A stretch of DNA of 64,000 nt from Micromonospora echinospora. Lineage in GTDB: Bacteria; Actinomycetota; Actinomycetes; Mycobacteriales; Micromonosporaceae. Where the stretch lies: positions 3,746,001-3,810,000 of the forward strand of contig NZ_JACHJC010000001.1 of the NCBI RefSeq assembly GCF_014203425.1, in the 5' to 3' direction. Positions within the stretch are counted from its first letter, which is position 1; each line of letters opens with the position of its first letter. Of this stretch, positions 46,180 to 59,271 are shown one piece after another. The position numbers and the translations under genes were made by a program. The notes beneath the pieces were generated by a model that saw only the letters and a list, made by a program, of their open reading frames with translations, ran no database searches and was not told the origin of the DNA.

Positions 46180-46180
<1 letters not shown>
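43061..46180 (+). CDS. NRPS module C-A-T, predicted Asn (or Asp) adenylation
   Basis: 1,039 residues from ATG 43061 (ATGA overlap with MbtH). The condensation domain (about 8-430) has HHAVFDS at 138-144, so the catalytic His is present. A domain (about 450-935): [44 protein letters not shown]. The ten pocket residues read DLTKVGEVGK by hand alignment to GrsA, one step from the asparagine code DLTKLGEVGK and near the aspartate code DLTKVGHIGK. The carrier Ser is S976 in [10 protein letters not shown]. It receives the chain from the PKS module and adds Asn/Asp, presumably beta-hydroxylated by the SyrP-like enzyme. Confidence 0.92.
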
Positions 46181-51666
<5,486 letters not shown>

Positions 51667-51673
51667 CCGTGTC

Positions 51674-51728
51674 GATCAAGGAGTTCGTGTCGGTTCCGGG
51701 CCTCCCGGCCGGCACGAACTCCTTGGTC
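51674..51728 (+). terminator. Long hairpin terminator at the end of the biosynthetic cluster
   Basis: CAAGGAGTTCGTG (51677-51689) pairs perfectly with CACGAACTCCTTG (51713-51725). The stem extends outward by three pairs, one a G-U, and inward through CGG/CCG and CCGGG/CCCGG to a CCT loop. It starts eight bases after the synthetase stop. It is the strongest hairpin noticed in the window and can also stop the convergent membrane-protein transcript. Confidence 0.85.
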
Positions 51729-51770
51729 ACGGGGCGGAGGGTGGGTGCCGCCCCGGAGGGGTCGGTTGCG

Positions 51771-52235
51771 CTACCAGCGTTGGCCCTCCGGGGCCGGATC
51801 CGGCTCCGTCCACCCGTCCGAACGCCGGGGCTGCACGATGAGCAGCGCCACCAACAGGTGGGGGACGGCCACCGGCACCGCCGCCTTCGCACCGGCCGCG
51901 GCGAACACGAACAGCGGGAGCGGCACGCCGAAGAGCAGAATCGCGGCCAGCCTGAACCAGTACCACCGCACGCGGGACAGCAGGCGCAGCACTCCCAGGC
52001 AGCCGGCGGCCAGAGCGCTCACCATCAGCCCACCGGGGCTGAGGAGCACGGACGGCAACTCGGTGAGGGCCTGGCTGAAAGCCTCGACGAGGCCGCCGGC
52101 CGGGGCCGGCTCCCACAGCAGGGGGACCACGACGGCGACACCGACGTAGAGCAGCAGGTGGATGCCGACCCACGGGAGGGCAGGCAGGGCGGCGAGAGCG
52201 TTGACCGGTCGCGGGCGAGGCGCATCGACGTTCAC
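51771..52235 (-). CDS. Hypothetical integral membrane protein
   Basis: 154 residues from GTG 52235 (MNVDAPRPRPVNALAALPALP). Four hydrophobic stretches are visible: WVGIHLLLYVGVAVVVPLLW, LMVSALAAGCLGVLRLL, WYWFRLAAILLFGVPLPLFVF and AAVPVAVPHLLVALLIV, followed by an acidic C-terminus. No family was recognised. It faces the biosynthetic cluster tail to tail across the long hairpin and is divergent from the DUF885 gene, 49 bases away. Confidence 0.65.
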   Translation of the reverse strand: MNVDAPRPRPVNALAALPALPWVGIHLLLYVGVAVVVPLLWEPAPAGGLVEAFSQALTELPSVLLSPGGLMVSALAAGCLGVLRLLSRVRWYWFRLAAILLFGVPLPLFVFAAAGAKAAVPVAVPHLLVALLIVQPRRSDGWTEPDPAPEGQRW

Positions 52236-52284
52236 GGGCGCGAGCGTAGCCGGAATCCGGCGGTGTGCGGCTAGCCTCGATTCC

Positions 52285-53937
52285 ATGATCGACGAATTCG
52301 CCGACGGGTTGCTGGGGGAGGTGACCCGCCTCGATCCGTGTGTGGCGGTGGTCGAGGCCGGTGAGCAGGACGTCGACGGGCTCACCGACTACAGCCCGGA
52401 GGGTCACCAGGCCCGCGCCGATCTCGCCGCGCGCGCCCTGCGCCGGATCGAGGCGCTGCCCGCCACGAGCCCGCTGCACGAGCACCTCGCCGAACGGCTG
52501 CGCGCCCGGATCGCCTTCCACACCGCCGGGGAGGACCTGCGGGAACTGCACGTCGCGGCCACCGGCCCGCTCCAGCTCATCCGCCAGTGCGTCGAGTCCG
52601 CGGTGCCGGGCCGCGACGCCGGGCGCGCGGCCTACGAGGACGGCTGGGCCCGCGTGGGCGCGCGCCAGGCCGCGATCCCGGCGTCCCTGGACGGGTACGC
52701 CCGCAGTCTGCTGGTCGCCGCCGAACGCGGTCACCTGCCCACACGACGCCAGGTGGACCTGGTGACGCAGCGCTGCCGCAACTGGATCGACGACGACACG
52801 GCGCTCGTGGAGCGCTACGGCGACGGCCCGCAGCGCCCGTCGTTGCAGGCGGCGGCGCGGTACGCGCGGGAGGCGTACCGGAGGTTCGCGACGACGCTCA
52901 CCGCGGACCTGGCGCCGCGGGCGCGCGACGACGAGGCGTTCGGCCCGGCGCGGTACGCCCTCTGGGTGCGGACCTTCCTCGGGATGGAACCGGACCTGCG
53001 CGAGCTGTACGAGTGGGGCTGGGACGAGTTCACCGCGACCGAGGCGCAACTGGTCGCGGAGGCGAAGACCCTGGGCGGGACCGTGCCCGAGGCGCTGGAC
53101 CGGCTCGGCCGCCCCGACGCGCCCGGCACCCTGCACAGCCGGGCCGCGTTCGGCGCGTGGTTGCAGGAGCTGCTGGAGGCCACCATCGAGCGGCTGCACG
53201 GCACGCACTTCGACATCCCCGCGCCGCTGCGCCGCGTCGAGTCGCGCATCACCGCGTCGGGCGGCACCGCCTACACCGCGCCGTCGCGGGACCTGACGCG
53301 GCCGGGCCGGGTCTCGTGGCTGCTGCCCGCGGGCCAGGAGAGCTTCCCCACCTGGCGGGCCTACAGCACCGCGTACCACGAGGGCGTTCCCGGCCACCAC
53401 CTGCAACTCGGCGCCGAGGCGTGCCGGGGCGGTCCCGGGCAGCGGCTGAACCTGCTCGGCGGACTCTCCGGCGCCCAGGAGGGCTGGGCGCTGTACGCCG
53501 AGCGGTTCATGGACGAGCTCGGGCTCTACGAGCAGCCCGGCGCGCGGCTGGGACACCTGTTCATGCAGTTGCTGCGGGCGGCCCGGGTGGTGCTCGACAT
53601 CGGCCTGCACCTGCGGCTGCCGATGCCGTCCGCCGACGGCGCGCCGTGGACGCCGGAGGCGGCGCTGGCCCTGCTGCGCGACCGCTGCCACCAGGGGCCG
53701 TACGCGCCCCTGGAACTGGCCCGGTACCTGGGCCGCCCCGGGCAGGCGCTCACCTACAAGGTGGGGGAGCGGGTGTGGCGGGACGGCCGCGCGGCGTTCC
53801 CCGGCGACCGGCGGGCGTTCCACAGCCACGCCCTGGCGCTCGGCTCGCTGGGGCTGGACCAGCTCACCAGCGCGCTCGCCGCCTACCCGGCCTCGTCGGC
53901 GGGCAGCTCCTCCGGGTCGGCCACCCAGGCGGAGTAG
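52285..53937 (+). CDS. DUF885 family metallopeptidase-like protein
   Basis: 550 residues from ATG 52285. An all-helical DUF885 protein with the zinc-binding signature HEGVPGHH (365-372) and, about 35 residues on, EGWALYAERFMDELG, which supplies the third ligand as in M2/M32-like gluzincin metallopeptidases. The segment GGTAYTAPSRDLTRPGRVSWLLP and the C-terminal ALTYKVGERVWRDGR are conserved family blocks. No signal peptide, so it is cytoplasmic. The substrate is unknown; a peptidase role is expected from the motif. Its 3' end overlaps the convergent serpin gene by 55 bases. Confidence 0.88.
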   Translation: MIDEFADGLLGEVTRLDPCVAVVEAGEQDVDGLTDYSPEGHQARADLAARALRRIEALPATSPLHEHLAERLRARIAFHTAGEDLRELHVAATGPLQLIRQCVESAVPGRDAGRAAYEDGWARVGARQAAIPASLDGYARSLLVAAERGHLPTRRQVDLVTQRCRNWIDDDTALVERYGDGPQRPSLQAAARYAREAYRRFATTLTADLAPRARDDEAFGPARYALWVRTFLGMEPDLRELYEWGWDEFTATEAQLVAEAKTLGGTVPEALDRLGRPDAPGTLHSRAAFGAWLQELLEATIERLHGTHFDIPAPLRRVESRITASGGTAYTAPSRDLTRPGRVSWLLPAGQESFPTWRAYSTAYHEGVPGHHLQLGAEACRGGPGQRLNLLGGLSGAQEGWALYAERFMDELGLYEQPGARLGHLFMQLLRAARVVLDIGLHLRLPMPSADGAPWTPEAALALLRDRCHQGPYAPLELARYLGRPGQALTYKVGERVWRDGRAAFPGDRRAFHSHALALGSLGLDQLTSALAAYPASSAGSSSGSATQAE

Positions 53938-55100
53938 ACGGGCAGGGCGTGCCAGGGGCCGCCGGCCGGGTCGGTGGTCACCGCGACCACCGCGTACGGG
54001 TGACCGAAGCGCAGCTCGGCGACGCGGGCGACGCCCTCCGGCGGCAGCGCTGTCGCCCGGCCGAACGCGGTCACGGCGGCGGCCTCGAAGCCGTAGCGGC
54101 CGAACCGGGCAACCGCCGACTGCGCGGCGTCGAACCCCGGCCCGGCCAGTCCCAGCAGCCGGCCCAGCGCCCGCGCCGCCGCGTCGAAGCCGAACCCGGC
54201 CGCGGTCAGGTCGTGCCGGCTCTGCGCCGACCAGCACGGCAGCACCGCCGTCGCGCGTTCCTCCCGGCCGTCGTCCGCGTACGTCCGGGTCGACTCCTCC
54301 CGCAGCGTCCACAGCGGCGTCTCGCCCAGCGGCAGGTCGAACAGCGAGCGGCGGCCCGGGTCCGGCCCGTCCGGCGCCGTGGCGGCGGCCACGGCCAGCT
54401 CCTGCGCGGCGGCCAGCACGTCGGTGGCCGGAACCTGCGGCGCGGCGGCCACCGACACCACGAGCATCCCGGCGCCGTCGTCGCCCTCGGCAGCCCGGAC
54501 CGCGTGCACCGCCACCTCGCCGGCCCGGTCGGTGGCCGCCACCCAGCAGCGGTGCCCGAACGGCGGCGTGCGCAGCACCCGGCTCAATCGGCTCGACCAG
54601 GCGCTGCCCGCGCCCAGTTCCGTGCCCGGGGCGGTGTCGAACGGGTCGGCCCACGACACCCGGGTGGCCAGCGCGTTCGCCAGGACCAGCAGCGTGTCCG
54701 GGGCGACGTCGAGCGGGAACCGCTCGATCAACCCGCCGGTACGCTCCCGCGCCCAGGCGTCGAGCGCCGCCTGGTCGGGCAGCGCGCCGCGTTCGGTGTC
54801 CTCCGGCAGGGCGGCCCGCCACGCGGCCAGCTCCGCCATCGGCGTGCGCTCCCACAGCGCGGTGGCCGCGGCGACCATCGGGTGCGGCGCGGCGAGCAGC
54901 GCCCGCGCCTCGGCGGCGGCGTCGTCCGGGTCGAGACCGAGCGCCCCGGCCAGCGCCGCACGGTCCTCCCCGGTGGCGGTCGGGCCGGTCAGCGCCAGCA
55001 GCAGCCAGGCACCGAGCGGCGAGGCGACGTGGTGGGTGTCACCGGCGGCGCGGTGCAGCCGCTCGGCGTAACGGGCCAGGGGTGCGCGCAGGGGAGTCAC
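53883..55100 (-). CDS. Serpin-family protein
   Basis: A 405-residue protein with serpin-fold landmarks: HHVASPLGAWLLLALT (the N-terminal ASPLS-like block), LVLANALATRVSWADPF (the LVNA-IYFKG-W-F block), a central beta-sheet region, and near the end a loop followed by VAELRFGHPYAVVAVTTD (the F-x-ADHPF-like element). The expected reactive-centre loop lies around AVTAFGRATALPPEGV but is short and poorly matched, so inhibitory activity is doubtful. No signal peptide. It overlaps the 3' end of the DUF885 gene; the pairing of a putative peptidase with a serpin is suggestive only. Confidence 0.75.
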   Translation of the reverse strand: MTPLRAPLARYAERLHRAAGDTHHVASPLGAWLLLALTGPTATGEDRAALAGALGLDPDDAAAEARALLAAPHPMVAAATALWERTPMAELAAWRAALPEDTERGALPDQAALDAWARERTGGLIERFPLDVAPDTLLVLANALATRVSWADPFDTAPGTELGAGSAWSSRLSRVLRTPPFGHRCWVAATDRAGEVAVHAVRAAEGDDGAGMLVVSVAAAPQVPATDVLAAAQELAVAAATAPDGPDPGRRSLFDLPLGETPLWTLREESTRTYADDGREERATAVLPCWSAQSRHDLTAAGFGFDAAARALGRLLGLAGPGFDAAQSAVARFGRYGFEAAAVTAFGRATALPPEGVARVAELRFGHPYAVVAVTTDPAGGPWHALPVYSAWVADPEELPADEAG

Positions 55101-55143
55101 GGCTCCACTCTGCCCGTTCGCGCGCCGCGTGGCACGCCCGCGC

Positions 55144-55656
55144 TCAGGACCACAATTCGAACGGCTCGTCGATCTCCTCGCCGGCCAGGAACGCCGGCAG
55201 CAGCTCCGGCAGCCGCCCGGGATAGCAGCGCGGCCGCTCGGCGAGCACCTCGGCCAGCGGCCACCAGCGGAATCCGAAGTAGTCCTCCACCTCGTAGTCC
55301 AGCCGCAGCGCCTCGTCCACGTCCGGTCCGGGGCCGGGCAGCCGTACCGCCACGATCACCTCGTCCTGGAGGTGGCGGCGCTGCCGGTGCCGGAAGCTGG
55401 CCCGCCGCCGCCACGTCGGCGCGCCCACCTCGTCCGGGCCGACGGCGATGCCTGTTTCCTCGCGCAGTTCGCGTACCGCCGCCTCCCGGTACGTCTCACC
55501 CGGGTCCAGCCCGCCGCCGGGCAGCTCCCACCACACGCCGAGGTCCGGATGATCCGGGTCGCGGGTGTGGAACAGCAGCAGGCGGTCGGTGGCGTCGAGC
55601 ACCACCAGCCGCACCGCGCTGCGCTCGAACACCGGCAGATCGTCGGGTAGCTGCAC
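55144..55656 (-). CDS. NUDIX hydrolase
   Basis: A 170-residue protein with a textbook Nudix box, GGGLDPGETYREAAVRELREETGI (G-x5-E-x7-RE-x2-EE-x-G), at about residues 46-69. It binds Mg and hydrolyses a nucleoside-diphosphate-linked compound. The N-terminal RLVVLDATDRLLLFHTRDPDHPDLGVWWELP is common in actinobacterial Nudix proteins of unknown substrate. It lies 43 bases upstream of the serpin on the same strand and probably shares its transcript. The repeat patch 55671-55800 lies just upstream. Confidence 0.92.
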   Translation of the reverse strand: MQLPDDLPVFERSAVRLVVLDATDRLLLFHTRDPDHPDLGVWWELPGGGLDPGETYREAAVRELREETGIAVGPDEVGAPTWRRRASFRHRQRRHLQDEVIVAVRLPGPGPDVDEALRLDYEVEDYFGFRWWPLAEVLAERPRCYPGRLPELLPAFLAGEEIDEPFELWS

Positions 55657-55670
55657 GCCCCCAGCGTAAG

Positions 55671-55719
55671 GAAGGGCCCCTTCTTAACGCCTGCGGTAGT
55701 AGAAGGGCCCCTTATTAAC
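55671..55719. repeat. Paired GAAGGGCCCCTT palindromes
   Basis: Two copies of GAAGGGCCCCTTmTTAAC (m = C then A), at 55671-55688 and 55702-55719, each a 5-6 bp hairpin (GAAGGG-C-CCCTTC in the first) followed by TTAAC, 31 bases apart. They lie just upstream of the NUDIX gene start (55656). This short motif recurs between genes in Micromonosporaceae as I know them and may act as a transcript end or REP-like element. Confidence 0.7.
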
Positions 55720-55725
55720 AGCGCG

Positions 55726-55800
55726 CCTCGCGGCGCCCCGCCTCGCGGCGCCCCGCCTCGCGGCGCCCCGCCTCGCGGCGCCCCGCCTCGCGGCGCCGCG
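55726..55800. repeat. Five tandem copies of a 15-bp repeat
   Basis: CCTCGCGGCGCCCCG repeated five times without gaps (55726-55800); the last copy differs by one base (CCGCG). Each unit contains GCGGCGCC-type symmetry, so the array can fold on itself. It lies between the paired palindromes and the broken DUF4291 gene. Slippage could change copy number between strains. The period of 15 keeps any reading frame open, so frames across it are artefacts. Confidence 0.95.
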
Positions 55801-55813
55801 CGCGCCGAACCGC

Positions 55814-56442
55814 TCAGCCGGCGTCGACGATCCGGGCCACGTCGGCCGGCAGCGGGTACGGCCGCTCCACCGGCAACAGCGCCGCCGCGCCGGCCTCGTC
55901 GCCGTCGGTGAGACGGCCGTGCACGGACCGGGCCAGCCCGGTGACGTCGGTCAGCCCGAGGACCCACTCGTCGACGTACCGGTGGACCGCCTCGCCGGAC
56001 AGTCCGACCTGCAGCGAGCGGTACGGCCGCAGTGGAACTTCACCTGCGCCGAGCTGAGCAGCGGCGCCAGCCGCAGCGAGCGTTCCGGGTCCCACTGCAC
56101 CCGCACCGGGCTGACCCGCAGGCCGCGCTGCCATGCCTCCCGGTCCGGGTGCAGGCGGGGGTCGTAGCTGCTGAGGCAGGCGTGCCGCAGGGCCCACTCG
56201 AAGCCGGCCCGGCTGATGTCGACAGCCAGCACCCGTTCCTGGCCCGGCTTGAGCGCCCAGCCGCAGCGGTACATCATCCAGCGGAACGACGGCTTGATCC
56301 AGGTCATCCGCTCCCGCTTGAACGGCGGCACGAACCGGCCCGCGCGCAGCGCGGCGTCGGCGATCTCCGGCGGGTACGCCTGGTAGACGGTGACGGCGTC
56401 CGCTGTGAACGCGGCGCGGATCTGGTGGCGGGGCACTGTCAC
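55814..56442 (-). pseudogene. DUF4291 gene disrupted by a frameshift
   Basis: From GTG 56442 the frame reads a normal DUF4291 protein: IRAAFTADAVTVYQAYPPEIADAALRAGRFVPPFKRERMTWIKPSF and VQWDPERSLRLAPL. The expected continuation PYRSLQVGLSGEAVHRYVDEWVLGLTDVT then appears in another frame, ending at TGA 55814. Between the two halves (about 56024-56065) lie roughly 32 extra bases that encode SSAQVKFHCG-like residues not expected in the family. The uninterrupted frame runs instead to 55951 with a meaningless Cys/Ser/Arg-rich tail. A small insertion that is not a multiple of three explains both. DUF4291 has no established function. Confidence 0.8.
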
Positions 56443-56521
56443 CGGCGCATGATGGCACCGCGTACCCGACCCGGCGACCCGATTCCCGGGCGGTCGCACC
56501 CCGGCCGATAGGCTGCCCGCC

Positions 56522-57016
56522 GTGGCAGGTCTGTTGAAGAACGTGGCGTCGCGGCTCGGCCGGATCACCCGGGGCGTGCCCGCCCCGGCCCGCACGGGCG
56601 GGCCGATCCCGGCTCAGGTCGCGCGCCGCCGCCAGGTCAGCGCGTTGCAGAGCCGCGAGTTGTCGTACGCGCCGGAGCCGGACGGCCAGGCCGACCCGGG
56701 CGAGATCGTCTGGACCTGGGTGCCCTACGAGGACGATCCCCGCCAGGGCAAGGACCGCCCGGTGCTGGTGGTGGGACGGCACAGCCGCACCTTGTTCGGG
56801 CTGATGCTGTCCAGCCAGAGCGATCGGGACGGCCAGCGGCACTGGCTGGCGCTCGGCCCGGGGGAGTGGGACCGGGACAACCGGCCCTCCTGGGTGCGCC
56901 TGGACCGGGTGCTCACCATGCGCGAGGACAGCATCCGCCGCGAGGGCGCGGTGCTGGACCGGCCGCGGTTCGACCGGGTCGGGCAGGCGCTGCGCGCCGG
57001 CTACGGCTGGCGCTGA
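56522..57016 (+). CDS. MazF/PemK-family toxin-like protein
   Basis: 164 residues from GTG 56522. The C-terminal 110 residues match the PemK/MazF fold: DPGEIVWTWVPYEDDPRQGKDRPVLVVGRH, then LFGLMLSSQSDRDG and the WVRLDRVLTMRED block. MazF proteins cleave RNA at short motifs. A 45-residue basic N-terminal extension (RLGRITRGVPAPARTGGPIPAQVARRRQ) is typical of a common actinobacterial subgroup. No antitoxin ORF was found on either side: the upstream neighbour is the broken DUF4291 gene and the downstream one is convergent. Toxicity cannot be assumed. Confidence 0.85.
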   Translation: MAGLLKNVASRLGRITRGVPAPARTGGPIPAQVARRRQVSALQSRELSYAPEPDGQADPGEIVWTWVPYEDDPRQGKDRPVLVVGRHSRTLFGLMLSSQSDRDGQRHWLALGPGEWDRDNRPSWVRLDRVLTMREDSIRREGAVLDRPRFDRVGQALRAGYGWR

Positions 57017-57084
57017 CCGAGCGCCCGGGGCCCGCGCCGAGCGGGTGAGCCGGACCGACCGGGCACGGGGACCGACCGGGCCGG

Positions 57085-57735
57085 TCAGTACTCCGCGACG
57101 AGCTGGCGGGGCGGCCGGGCCGCGCCCAGCGTCTTCGCCTCGTACATGGCGGCGTCGGCGCGGCACAGCGCGTCGGTGAGCTGCTTCGGGCAATGGACCG
57201 GCGCCAGCCCGACCGAGGCGGTGACCTGGATGCTGCGCGCGCCCAGCGGGATCGGCGCGGCGAGCGCCTCGCAGAGCCGCCGGGTGGCGTGCTCGATCCA
57301 CCGGCGGTCCGCCGTGGGGCTGGCCAGCAGGCCGGCGAACTCGTCGCCGCCGAGGCGGGCCACCAGGTTGTTGCCGGCGAACGCGGCGAGCCGCTGCGCG
57401 ACGGCGATCAACACCTGGTCGCCGGCGGCGTGCCCGTAGCGGTCGTTCACCTGCTTGAAGTTGTCGAGGTCGAGGACGACAGCGACCAGTGGCTGGCCGG
57501 CCGGGTCGGTGAGCAGGGTGGCGGCCAGCCGGAAGAACGCGCGGCGGTTGGGCAGCCCGGTGAGCGGGTCGTGGCTGGCCGCGTGCCGTTCGGCGGCCAG
57601 TTCGGCCTGGAGCAGCTCGATTTCGGCCTCGGCGCGTACGGCGCGACGGCGCAACTGCCAGGCCGAGATCAGGGCGCCGGCGGCGGATATGCCGGAGGCG
57701 ACGGTCATCGGATCCGGCACGCGCGTCCTCCTCAC
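57085..57735 (-). CDS. GGDEF domain protein (diguanylate cyclase)
   Basis: 216 residues (ATG at 57708, MTVASGISAAG, is an alternative start). A short N-terminal hydrophobic helix (SGISAAGALISAW) and a coiled-coil linker (RRAVRAEAEIELLQAELAAER) precede the GGDEF domain. The domain has DPLTGLPNRRAFF, VVLDLDNFKQVNDRYGHAAGDQVL, the intact signature LGGDEF and RADAAMYEAK. All catalytic residues seem present, so it should make cyclic di-GMP. There is no clear upstream I-site RxxD and no sensor domain. In actinomycetes c-di-GMP acts on BldD and development. Confidence 0.88.
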   Translation of the reverse strand: MRRTRVPDPMTVASGISAAGALISAWQLRRRAVRAEAEIELLQAELAAERHAASHDPLTGLPNRRAFFRLAATLLTDPAGQPLVAVVLDLDNFKQVNDRYGHAAGDQVLIAVAQRLAAFAGNNLVARLGGDEFAGLLASPTADRRWIEHATRRLCEALAAPIPLGARSIQVTASVGLAPVHCPKQLTDALCRADAAMYEAKTLGAARPPRQLVAEY

Positions 57736-57840
57736 CGCAGTCCCCTAGCCGCGCGCGGCGGCATCCGGAGGCCGGGTTCGGGTCACCGAATGTGAGCGAC
57801 CCGGCACACCGTACGTTTCGGCTATCATGCTCTCCGTCCA

Positions 57841-57872
57841 TTGCAGATGCAATAGCAGATGCACGTGCATCT
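57841..57872. promoter_or_regulatory. Two adjacent palindromes before the DUF397/XRE pair
   Basis: TTGCA-GA-TGCAA (57841-57852) and the perfect 16-bp AGATGCAC/GTGCATCT (57857-57872), five bases apart and sharing the word GCAGATGCA. They lie 75 bases upstream of the DUF397 ATG, between it and the divergent GGDEF gene. Position and paired symmetry fit autoregulation by the XRE protein at 58309. Confidence 0.65.
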
Positions 57873-57947
57873 CACTCCTCAGTCGACAGACGTCGCCACC
57901 CACCGCTCCTCCCCGCGGCCTCGGCTGGCTCATCCCGAAGGACGCTC

Positions 57948-58205
57948 ATGCAACAACCCCCGAACGGTGTGCCCGTACCCGAGCTGCCCCCGATGCGCTG
58001 GTCGAAGAGTCGTCGCAGCAACCCCAGCGGCAACTGCGTCGAGTTGGCCGAGCTGCCCGGCGGCACCGGAATCGCGGTCCGAAACTCCCGGCACCCGGAG
58101 GGTCCGGCGTTGATCTACACAGTGGACGAGATCGCCGCCTTCGTGCTCGGCGCGCGCGACGGCGACTTCGACCACCTGATCCCGCCGTCCCGCACACGGG
58201 ACTGA
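57948..58205 (+). CDS. DUF397 domain protein
   Basis: 85 residues from ATG 57948. The DUF397 pattern is complete: RWSKSRRSNPSGNCVELAELPGG, IAVRNSRHPEGPALIYTVDEIAAFVLGARDGDFDHL. These small acidic proteins are nearly always next to an XRE regulator with a C-terminal DUF5753 domain, as here, and the pair behaves like a regulator with a modifying partner (the WhiJ/Scr-type systems of Streptomyces). Here the DUF397 gene comes first. Confidence 0.92.
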   Translation: MQQPPNGVPVPELPPMRWSKSRRSNPSGNCVELAELPGGTGIAVRNSRHPEGPALIYTVDEIAAFVLGARDGDFDHLIPPSRTRD

Positions 58206-58308
58206 TTCGTCGCTCCGGAGGAGTTCACCTCACTGTCAGTTCATGGCATGCTTACTCGTCGGCCGGGACGGCACCCGGCCGGGGCAGTCGGGATGCGAGG
58301 GCGGTCAG

Positions 58309-59196
58309 GTGGCGACGGTGCCCGTCGAGGGTGGTCCGACAAGCGGGCCCACCGTGCTGCGCATGTTGCTCGGTGGGCAGCTGCGACGGCTGCGTGAGGG
58401 GGCGGGGGTCAGCCGGGAGACGGCCGGCTGGGAGATCCGCTCCTCCGAGTCGAAGATCAGCCGGATGGAGCTGGGCCGGGTCGGCTTCAAGGAGCGCGAC
58501 GTGGCCGACCTGCTCACGCTCTACGGCGTCACCGACGCCGACGAGCGCGAGGCGCTGCTCAAGCTCGCCCGGGACGCGAACAGCCCGGGCTGGTGGCACC
58601 GCTACGGCGACGTGCTCCCCGCGTGGTTCCAGGCGTACCTGGGCCTGGAGGCCGCCGCCGCGCTGATCCGCACGTACGAGGTGCAGTTCGTGCCCGGCCT
58701 GCTGCAGACCGCCGCGTACGCCCGGGAGGTGATCCTGCTCGGGCACCGCAGCGCGTCGGCGGCGGAGCTGGACCGGCGGGTGGAGCTGCGGATGCAGCGC
58801 AAGGAGCTGCTGCGCCGCAGCAACCCGCCGCAGTTGTGGGCGGTGCTCGACGAGGCGGCGCTGCGCCGCCCGATCGGCGGAACCGCGGTGATGCGCGAGC
58901 AGTTGGACGCTCTGATCGACGCGACCGCCGCGCCGCACGTACGGCTGCAGGTCGTCCCGTTCTCCGCCGGTGGGCACGCCGCGGCCAGCGGCGCCTTCAG
59001 CATCCTGCGCTTCGGCGACGCCGACCTGCCGGACATCGTCTACATCGAGCAGCTGACCAGCGCCATCTACCTGGACAAGCGCGACGACCTCGACTTCTAC
59101 GCCGAGGCGATGGAACGGCTGTGCGTGGAGGCCGCACCGCCGGAGCGCACCCGGGAGATGCTGGCCCGCCTCCGCGACGAGCTGTACCCCGCCTGA
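58309..59196 (+). CDS. XRE-family regulator with C-terminal DUF5753 domain
   Basis: 295 residues from GTG 58309 (MATVPVEGGPTSGPTVLRMLLG); an in-frame ATG at 58243 would add 22 residues of low-complexity sequence and has a poor context. The helix-turn-helix domain is LGGQLRRLREGAGVSRETAGWEIRSSESKISRMELGR. The DUF5753 sensor-like domain follows: YEVQFVPGLLQTAAYAREVI, RMQRKELLRRSNPPQLWAVLDEAALRRPIGG, VPFSAGGHAAASGAFSILRF. It is a WhiJ-type developmental or antibiotic regulator paired with the DUF397 gene 103 bases upstream. Confidence 0.9.
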   Translation: MATVPVEGGPTSGPTVLRMLLGGQLRRLREGAGVSRETAGWEIRSSESKISRMELGRVGFKERDVADLLTLYGVTDADEREALLKLARDANSPGWWHRYGDVLPAWFQAYLGLEAAAALIRTYEVQFVPGLLQTAAYAREVILLGHRSASAAELDRRVELRMQRKELLRRSNPPQLWAVLDEAALRRPIGGTAVMREQLDALIDATAAPHVRLQVVPFSAGGHAAASGAFSILRFGDADLPDIVYIEQLTSAIYLDKRDDLDFYAEAMERLCVEAAPPERTREMLARLRDELYPA

Positions 59197-59271
59197 CCGG
59201 CCCGGCGCCGGGCAGTAGCATGATCCGCACCGGAGACAGTGGACTGTGGCACCCGAGTCGTGGAGGCGGCC

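Noticed and set aside
57841..57872. Possible CRISPR-like or recombination site from the repeated GCAGATGCA words
   Set aside because: Only two short copies with symmetry centred on each, in a promoter position; operators are the simpler reading and no integrase or cas gene is present.
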